DNA of 64,000 nucleotides from Ptychodera flava (taxonomy: Eukaryota > Hemichordata > Enteropneusta > Ptychoderidae). Where the stretch lies: NCBI RefSeq assembly GCF_041260155.1, contig NC_091933.1, positions 21,310,599 to 21,374,598 of the forward strand. The letters are read 5' to 3'. Shown one piece after another: positions 55,743 through 64,000 of this stretch (its first letter is position 1; each line of letters starts with the position of its first letter). The notes below the pieces were generated by a model. That model saw nothing but the letters and a program-made list of their open reading frames with translations. It searched no databases and was not told the DNA's origin. The position numbers and the translations under genes were made by a program.

Positions 55743-58700
55743 CTACAGTGAGTACAGAAAGCAGAAAACATGTAGGAACTATGTGACATCAGTATTATAA
55801 AATTGGGCAAAATGGGTGCGTTCTACTATTGAGTGACACACTAACTGACATTTAAAATAATTATCTTCGATTGACGATAGTCAAATACGTAGCTCAATAT
55901 GAAACTTGAAATATATGTATCTACGACAGTCTCATCAGCTCTGGGTGTATATGGTTTTTATTGTGCTATATCAATGAGGAATTATGGAGCCATTTTCAGT
56001 TCTTTGGATTGTGAAAAAAGGAAAGATATTAGACAGAATGATGTGTTCGTAAAAGAATAGCAAAATGTCTATCCAATATTAGTACATAAAATACACATTC
56101 TGTCACTACAAATAGAGGGCAATGTTTCTCTCCAATTGCCTAATCTAACAACTGTTCCAATAAGCAGGCTCATAACAATAGCATTCCATTACACAGATGG
56201 AGTAGAAATCAGTAACAGTGATTTTTGAATTGTTTGATTTTCTCATTATACACATTGTCTTGTGTGCATATTTCACGGTCTACTCCGTAGAGCACGTTGA
56301 AATAATGAGTATTTGGCTTGTCAATATACACTGAGACATGTGTCTAGGAGATGCATTTTGTTATTGTAGGTGATTAATTTCAGTCTTGATATACATGAAA
56401 CTTCAGTTCAATATTAACAATGCACATAACTTAGGTTAAGTGTGTTGACAAGCCAAATACATGATATTTTGACATTTTTCAGAGAATGGTTAGTTTCTTT
56501 GGCCTGGAGGGGGTTTGGATAATTTTTGCAGACATAAAAAAGTGGCTTACCTCCCCCTAAATTCTAACGTTTGAACACAGGGTAACCCCCCATGAGACAA
56601 AGGTCAAACAAAAAGGTGAAATATTAATACTGTATATGTATGTTTTTAAAGTTAAATTTTAAACATTCAGTCATTTTTTTGAAATTGTTGATATGTCAAT
56701 TGTTGGATGGGAATTTTGAATTTCAATTTTAAAGTGTGAATACAGTATTTTGAATGAGCTGTGAATTCTGAAATATGTTACTGTATCAAATGTATTATGA
56801 AATATTAGTACATGTTGCTCCCTCATACAGAGTTCTCACTGAAAAAACAGAAAGGTATCAGGATTTTATCATGCTTTTCATATGAACTGCAGATTTCATA
56901 AGGATTAGTACACTTTGCAAAACTGACTTTCAATTCACAAACATCCAGATATCTCTGATATATACCTCTGATATATTAAAGTTCCATTGCTGAAGGATGC
57001 ACTGAAAACTGTAACTGAATTCATTGCTGGTTTGATGCTTTGCAAAACAGACTTTAAGTTTACAAACATTTAAATAAATCTAATATATATCTTTCTGATA
57101 TAAGAGTTACGCGCCTGAAGGGTGCACCAAAAATTGCAACTGAATGATGCAAAGGTGCAAGTATAAACCCTGTGGCATAATTCAAGAACACACAGACACC
57201 ACCCCCCTTATTGAGCATTTAGAAAACAAGGGGGACCCCCCCCCCCCCCCCCCCCCCCCCGCCCAAATCACCAAAGTCAATTGCAGGGTGACTAACACAT
57301 CCCCCTAGGCTGAAGAAACTGACCAGTCCCTTAGGGAGTAGACTGTGAACCCACTGTTAAGGCTCAGAAAAAAACATTAGTTTAAAATATCAAGTTAGAT
57401 TTTCTGGGCCTGTTACCCACGGTTTTCTTGCAAGACAGTAACCCTTTGAAAATGAAATGAAAAACAAACAAAGAAATTTTGGTAATAAGTAGATTTTGGT
57501 TTTATTTTCTTTTTTTTTCTTTCTCTCCAAATCTACACACCTAACTTTTAACTACTTATACTGCTGTAAATACTCATTTAATTGGTACAAGACAGGAAAC
57601 AGCTCAACTGAATGCTATCATGCAAAACAAAATAACTATTCCATATTTGTGATATAGTTTGTGTACTGTACCAGCTGATGAAATAAAAGCCCTTTCAACA
57701 GTCACTCAAGAATTATTTGCTTCGCTTTTCTCTATTTTTTGAAAGACTATGTAATGAGATATTGACCTGGTAAAAGTTACAAACCATAAATGACTGAACA
57801 ATGTGTTACCATGGTTACACCATAATGAAAGTTTTCCGAATCCCCTCTAGAGGGCGCTTCAACTAGGTGATCAAAATGACCACTGTATGTGACCATCTTT
57901 ATTTTGAAAAAAAAACTGGTCTGAACTAACCTATTTATTCATAAAAAATTACATGTTTCTGACTGACATCAAGGTGAAATCATGATAGTTTCTCATATCT
58001 GCATTTTTAACTTTCCTATGTAATCAACATGGCTAAAATGATGCCTTTTTTATTATCTTCTCATGAAACTTACATGCCTTTGAAACTGTACTTCTCTACT
58101 CATTATCAAAGTACACAGGCAAAATCAAGGCTACGTAACTCACAAAACAATCAATAAATTGTGACAAAACTCCTTTCTGTTCTAGTTTGACTTGATGAAA
58201 ATATGACACATCAGGAAAAAGCTAATGGCTAATATTAAGTGTTGTCTGACTATACTATAAGTAGGGATGTAATTCAATCCCATAATGCATCATTACCATG
58301 GCAAAGTTGCATGAAATGATATTTCTTGATGTCAAAAAAATGTGACCAAATTCTGCTACACCTCGCTTGCTAAATTATAAAATTACGACAGATGCTCATG
58401 TGAAGAATCCATGCACAGACTTTCAACTGTTGCTTGGATTTTTCCCGCCTTCTTTCTTTTGTAAATAATTTCAAACTCTAAGTTCTTGTGACCGTCGCAG
58501 CTTCAAAATATGGCGACAGTTGAGACAGGTGGCCTGTGAGAGAATTGTTAGCAACATGATGCATTTACTTATTTTGCTCTCTGTCCAATCTCAGAGTAAG
58601 TTTACATAACTAATTCAAACAGAGGGACAAAAATGTACAAGCATCAGTTGAGAGTCTGGGAGAAGAGCACGAATCAGGGGTCACAACTCTACAATATCAA

Positions 58701-60909
58701 ATCTGTCCGATTAAACACCCTGAAATTATTCTAAATATCACTTTTTAAAAGTAATCTCTACTGAACATTTGTTGTGATATTGCAAAATCACACTTTCATG
58801 TGCTGTAAAATAAAAATAATTCAATGCATTCTTCGATGAGTTCGGTGCTAAAGATTACATCTACACATTTTAATTATTTTAGAATGATCATTGACATATG
58901 TAACTTACTGACATGCCTACTGCATAATATTCAGAACCCTGTTTATGAACTACATATTGCTTACGTCTCTATTGTTCAAAACAATTTTGAAAAAAAAACG
59001 GAAATTGGTAAATGATAAGCGTTGTTTGAAATTAGACAACATTAAATCTATGTAAGGTCCAATGACTATGAAATTACTAACAATGTAATGATTTTTCAGC
59101 TACTGCATAAAACACTGATTCATCTTTCACACAAAATTTTCTTGGATAATAAATGATTCTGAACGCATGGTACAACAGGTTCCTTACAACTCAAAGATAC
59201 AAAAAGCAAATGGGGATCAAAAGACAGACAGAAATATGAAACTTTTGAAGTAACAAAAAGATGAACAGCATACATAAATATTTGCTGTGAAAAGACACTA
59301 CAATGACAGAAGTGTACAGAGGATTGGTCTGCGATTTCTTTCTAATCACAGAAGCTACGGAACAATCTCAGTCAGTCAAATTTTTTGTCTGCCCCACAGC
59401 AGAGCAGAAAAGCGGACAACGAAAACAACACAACATGGTGGTGAAATAAAGTATACAATGAAATATACAACCTCATCTTATCAATTTCAAATTGATACGA
59501 CAAATTGAATTCCAAGTAATAAATTTGGTATTCTCTTGCAGAATGTGGCAGCAGTTAAAATTTCATCAATTGCAAAAGGCTCTTTCAGATTGGCTACTGG
59601 GTCTGAAATTGACATGCTTACCTATCCAAGCCCTTCTCACAACAAACTAATTATAGATAGCATCCTATAGTGACTGTAGAAGCTCTGAGAAGCTAGAAAT
59701 AAATCTTCTGGAAATAAACAATTTGGTGGATGTTTCAAGAAGCTCCATTCGCTATCGCTCTGTATGTATGTTCCATTACTTTTGTCATGTCTACAAAACA
59801 CTGTTTCTTGTCCTCCTACCTCCTGTCATTGAGAAGCCCAGTGTTCAACTCATTAATACAGCTTGTATTATGCTTGCCTACTCAAGCAACTGTCTGCTGT
59901 CATTTTTAACAACTGAATTTCAGTCTGGACAAGAATCTACCGCATATTGTACACAATCATATATTGTACGAAAAGCGTAATGTTGGCAAAGCCAAAAATT
60001 ACTATTTGCAACATACTTGAAGAAGAGGGATGAGAAAACATACTTGTTCCATAAAAAAAGTACTGAAATATTATTACATGCTACAGTTATTGTCCCTCTA
60101 TGATTGCAGAGGAGCGTGTTTTACTTTTCTCGGATAATGACAGTGTGAACTTTTGTTTCGTAAATTGCTGCTACACAACATAATGGAAGGTGAGTGAGGG
60201 GTAAGACTATCACTGGGAACAATGATGATGATGTCATGTGCTCGTTTATTCACCACGTTGCTGGACAGTGGTATGGGAACTTCAGCCTCAAACTAAAAGA
60301 TGTGCTCTTATTGTAAGCCCATCTTGTAAAGTACATGTAGGTGTTGATAACAATTACGATGATGACATGAGTCCTAAATTTACCCTTATCATGCCAAGAC
60401 TACACGTCACAATCGAGTCAAGCTGGTTAAAACCAGTGAGGCATAACATGTCCTATATGCTGCATTTTGATGATGGATTGAACATTTCAAGCCCCTTGAA
60501 AGCATAGATACTGAAAACATGATTTATATTGACCAAACCTGCTATAGCACAGTACCATACAAAGTATATGCAAAAGAACGTACAAATTTTCATTCAATAC
60601 AGATTTTCACTGACTCAACACATGGGAAAGTGAGAGTCCTGGCAGGATTAAGATTGAAGGAATTCCACACAAGTACTTACTTTGCAAATCACTGATTTTC
60701 ACTTTTTGGCCCATCCAAACAATGTCCCCAAATGCAAAATGTAAGTGATGTTCCATGAATGAACATGGCTGACATGCCACTCTTACCATATATGGATATA
60801 TGCAAATTGACAGTAACTGGGTCGCCTCCCTGTTTTAATACTCAAGTGCCTTGTACTGACAATAAAATATGTACACCAAATGTTACAGCAACAAGTCATC
60901 GTTGATGAC
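55743..60909. other. Long stretch without recognised exons
   Basis: AT-rich DNA, a C-homopolymer at about 57237–57260, and no sulfatase-like or other supported coding on either strand. Either intergenic or intronic to the - strand sulfatase gene. Confidence 0.5.
57237..57260. repeat. C-homopolymer
   Basis: Over 20 consecutive C after GGGGGA; also a likely site of sequencing length error. Confidence 0.9.
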
Positions 60910-62020
60910 ACAGTCCCCACTTGTTAATGGGTACTTTGATACAGGTCCTCAGAGAGGATAGAGTCCTCTTCATTAGGTCTGTGATAAAAATACTTTTGAA
61001 TAAATTCGCTTGATACATGTGTGAGTTGTAGTTCAGGACATGGAAAAATCGTAATAAAATGGCCACACGGTGGCCATATTGGATCGTATCACAAAACAAA
61101 TATATGTGCATATGTATGACATAGGTCAATGTCCTTGTAGCAAATTTGATTAAAATTGGTTGAGATATGCCTGAGTTATGGCTTGTACATGAAAAAATCA
61201 TAACAAAATGGCCGCACAGCAGCCATATTGGATCGTATCACCAAAACAAATTAATGTGCATATGTATGACATTGGTGAATCTCCTTGTACCAACTTTGAA
61301 TAAATTCACTTGATACATGTCTGAGTTATGGTTCTGGACATGAAAAAATGTGATAAAATGGCCACACGGCGGCCATATTGGATCGTATCACATAACAAAT
61401 CAATGTGCATGTTCATGACATAGGTCAATATCCTTGTACCAAGTTTGAATAAAATCGGTTGAGTTATGCCTGAGTTATGGCTCTGTACATGAAAAAATCG
61501 TAACAAAATGGCCGCCTTGCGGCCATATTGGATCGTATCACAAAACAAATTGACGTGCATATCTATGGCATTGGTCAATGTCCTTGTACCAACTTTGAAT
61601 AAAATCGGTTAAAACATGTCTGAGTCATGGCTCTGTATATGAAAAAATCGTAATAAAATGGCTGCCTGGCGGCCATATTGGATCGTATCACAAAAAAAAT
61701 TGACATGCATATCTATGACATTGGTCAATGTCCTTGTACCAACTTTGAATAAAATCAGTTGAAACATGCCTGAGTTATGGCTCTGTACATGAAAAAATCG
61801 TAATAAAATGGCCGCCTGGCAGCCATATTGGATCGCATCACAAAACAAATCGACGTGCATCTGTATGACATATGAAGTAATCCTTGTACCAAGTTTGAAT
61901 GAAATCGCTCCAGGCATCTCTGAGATATCTGCGTGAACGGACGGACGCACGGACGGACGCACGCACGCACGGACATGACCAAACCTATAAGTCCCCCCGG
62001 ACGGTGTCCGTGGGGACTAA
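60910..62020 (+). mobile_element. Second composite minisatellite element, Helitron-like
   Basis: Starts near ACACAGTCCCCAC (60910) and ends in a hairpin (CCCCCCGGAC, GGT, GTCCGTGGGG) followed by ACTAA at 62016–62020. The AGTCCCCAC/GTGGGGACT ends are inverted. The interior is a 150-bp minisatellite followed by a (GGACGGACGCAC)n tract. The architecture matches the unrelated element at 14706–17258. Confidence 0.55.
60930..61925. repeat. 150-bp tandem repeat, about 6 units
   Basis: The word CCATATTGGATCGTATCAC recurs at about 61074, 61223, 61373, 61523, 61673 and 61823 (the last with GCATCAC), giving a 150-bp period. All - strand frames here are repeat artefacts. Confidence 0.93.
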
Positions 62021-63031
62021 CAACCTAAAGCCATAGCATTTGCAGGTACATTACTCAAAACTGTTGAAGAAATTACATGAAAAAGAATACACAGTTGTGG
62101 ATATGATGCTTCCAAGATATTTTCTCTCGTTAAATTTGAAATAAAACTTTGTTTTCATATTCTTGTTTCAGGACAAATTTGCAATCAGCTTTTGATGAAA
62201 TTGATCTTGAAAGACCGAAATGTGACATTGCTGTTTAGCGAAGGCTGATTGTACATATTGATTTTACACAAGAAAAGCTGTAATGTTACAAATTTGTTGT
62301 TGTTTTTCTTTCAAACCAATTCAGCCATGTGCATATAAAACAAAAACCTTTGTCAAGAAAACCTGCACAGTGTGAAAAACGTTGCTTGAAATCCTAAATA
62401 CATAGCTCTCTAACTTTCAGATGAATGAGGAAAAATGTGGAAAAATGTCTTTAAAGCTGAATGATTCCAAGATCTACAAGTGTCAAAAACATGGCAACTG
62501 TTGATATCGTATTTCACAAAGTAACGTGTGTGGTGGGGGCAAGGTGAGGCAATTACTGTGTCAATATTGTTCAGTGTTCCAAACATATCGACTCATGGTA
62601 TCACTCACTCAAATTTCTAAAATAATTTATTCTCGTAATTTATATGACTAAGTGAAAGAGAGAACTTGAGCAAATGAATATAGCTGCCATAGACGACAAA
62701 TGCTGTTTCTATTTTCTGATCCCCTGACAAGGTTTGTATTTTGCTTCGGCCCGAGTCGAGATGAGTGGACACAAATTTTTGGATACAAACTAAAATGAGT
62801 TTCTTGGGGCTTCTAGTGAGCGCCCTGTCCTAATCCTAAATTTAACCCTAACCCATAATGACTCCCTAGGTCACTTGTGATTAATGTGAAATGCCCTCTA
62901 TGTCCACTAATCTTTACTCTTGCCATGGCATTTTTTGTAACACTATAGCTCCAAACTGATGGAATCAAACCCCCCATAAACACTGAGTGCTGTAAATACT
63001 GATTAGATGTCTCAGGTTGCTATGGGCGCCA
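62021..63031. other. 3' flank of sulfatase-like unit 2
   Basis: No gene seen. The bases just below 63032 are the presumed 3' UTR of unit 2 on the - strand. Confidence 0.45.
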
Positions 63032-63949
63032 TCACTCTCTGTCTGGGTCACCTGACCAATGTTGTCCAATGGGGCCAACTTGACGACAGGAGGCGCCTTG
63101 GCAGATGCTCAGCATGATGAGTCTCTGGTTTTGCTTCTCGATCACTTTGGGATCAACCTCTTTTATGATGTTCTTGAGTTGGCTTGGGTCTTTGTCCAGG
63201 TCGTACATCTCTACAAAACTCTGGAAAAATGCACAGAAAGAGGATGAATATTACAAGAGTCAACATTTTGTGATCAAACCCTCAAAATTCTTAATGAGCA
63301 TTGATTTCATTGACGTTAATAAGTATTATTTATTGCTGTTGTTGTTGTTGTTGTCATTATTGTGATTGTTACCTCAAGAATATTAGAGAATAGATATCTA
63401 AAGAAGAACCTGTATGCGACCGATTTGGTGAGGGCAGTGGACAATTTTGATCAATACATTAACATCTGCAACAGTTCTGAAATGTAAACCTGTTTTTTTA
63501 CACCTGTATTGATACGCATATTGTAACTACTACATTGATAACACAACAGAATTTGAACCAAAGCATTATGAATAACATCAAAAAGGAAAGCTAAGTTGAT
63601 GACCATGGCATTGGGAATTTCAAGGCCAGTAATTTTAGGTATTTTGTCACAGGTCATAGGTCATAGGTCAAAGAACAACTAGGTCAGGATTTTCTTGGAC
63701 TACATGTGAGAGTTAACTATTGCAATACAGCCTTTGATATTCCTAGAAGTGCTTGAGGTCGCATTGTGTGCCAGCACACTATTTAGTTCAACTAGAGTTG
63801 AACGTAGTGAATGAACCATTTTGTATCATACCAACCTCTTTGTCATTGAATTCACAGTACATCAAATTTTCCTTGTCTGTCATTGTCCGTCTGCAAGAGT
63901 AGGTGTCGTTTTTGGAGTCTTGGCAGACACAGTCCAGGATATCACATGC
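63032..63949 (-). CDS. N-acetylglucosamine-6-sulfatase-like, last two exons, unit 2 (partial)
   Basis: Exons 63836–63949 and 63032–63220 (TGA at 63032–63034) on the - strand, both phase 0. They encode [18 protein letters not shown] and [10 protein letters not shown], then [17 protein letters not shown] and [17 protein letters not shown]. The penultimate exon is 114 bp, exactly as in unit 1, and the last exon is of similar length, so the two units are tandem paralogues. The protein ends WSGDPDRE, unlike unit 1, which ends in a Pro-rich [12 protein letters not shown]. Acceptor of the 114-bp exon is TCAAG, weaker than usual. The rest of the gene lies beyond 64000. Confidence 0.8.
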
Positions 63950-64000
63950 CTTGATAACGTAGAAAAATACATGATGAAATTCATGAAACTCTACATGTCT

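Noticed and set aside
58540-58600. Signal-peptide-like MMHLLILLSVQSQ on the + strand
   Set aside because: No proper donor follows (CAGAGTAAG gives no GT at the needed place in frame) and no downstream exon is visible.
60896-61982. Several - strand frames of 75–117 codons
   Set aside because: All are readings of the 150-bp tandem repeat and the GGACGGACG tract.

Overview
The window looks like nuclear DNA of a marine invertebrate animal, plausibly a non-vertebrate deuterostome such as a hemichordate or lancelet. The evidence is GT–AG split genes, large repeat-filled introns, several LINE families, many small hairpin transposons and a Polinton. No rRNA, tRNA or other marker fixes the species, so this is inference.

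Bases 1–34,000 hold a tandem array of four Shisa-like membrane-protein genes on the + strand. Copy A is about 2638–6165, copy B 10648–20543, copy C 24499–28628 and copy D 29587–33714. Each has four exons with intron phases 1, 2, 1: a signal peptide, a Cys-rich Shisa domain, a transmembrane helix, and a Pro/Gln/Tyr-rich tail ending in a PPxY motif. A, B and C are open throughout (186, 186 and 188 residues). D is a pseudogene. Two deletions each remove a splice acceptor and the start of the next exon, and a LINE sits in its intron 1. C and D are the youngest pair, because introns and promoter align as well as exons. This lets each serve as an empty-site control for transposons in the other. Exon 2 of B nearly matches exon 2 of C although the flanking exons do not, which suggests gene conversion.

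The introns and spacers carry two 5'-truncated LINEs on the - strand (about 7377–8285 and 8830–10340), a minisatellite-rich composite element (14706–17258), a recurrent TTAA-bounded MITE family of about 0.36 kb, long foldback elements, and several hairpin MITEs with visible target duplications.

Bases 35001–51907 are one Polinton (Maverick), 16.9 kb, with terminal inverted repeats of about 350 bp and a 6-bp target duplication TCCGTA. It carries a protein-primed DNA polymerase B, a chromodomain integrase, a packaging ATPase, capsid-type proteins, a fibre/lectin-like region, membrane proteins, and an unusual kinase-like plus exonuclease-like region. It is a fossil: some genes look whole, others are broken, with roughly a dozen breaks in total. 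The near-identity of its ends suggests a fairly recent insertion.

Bases 52,000–64,000 hold the last exons of two N-acetylglucosamine-6-sulfatase-like units on the - strand (54110–55742 and 63032–63949), separated by 7.3 kb with no recognised sulfatase exon. A second minisatellite element (about 60910–62020) lies between them. This arrangement could be a partial tandem duplication or alternative 3' ends of one gene whose upstream exons lie beyond the window.
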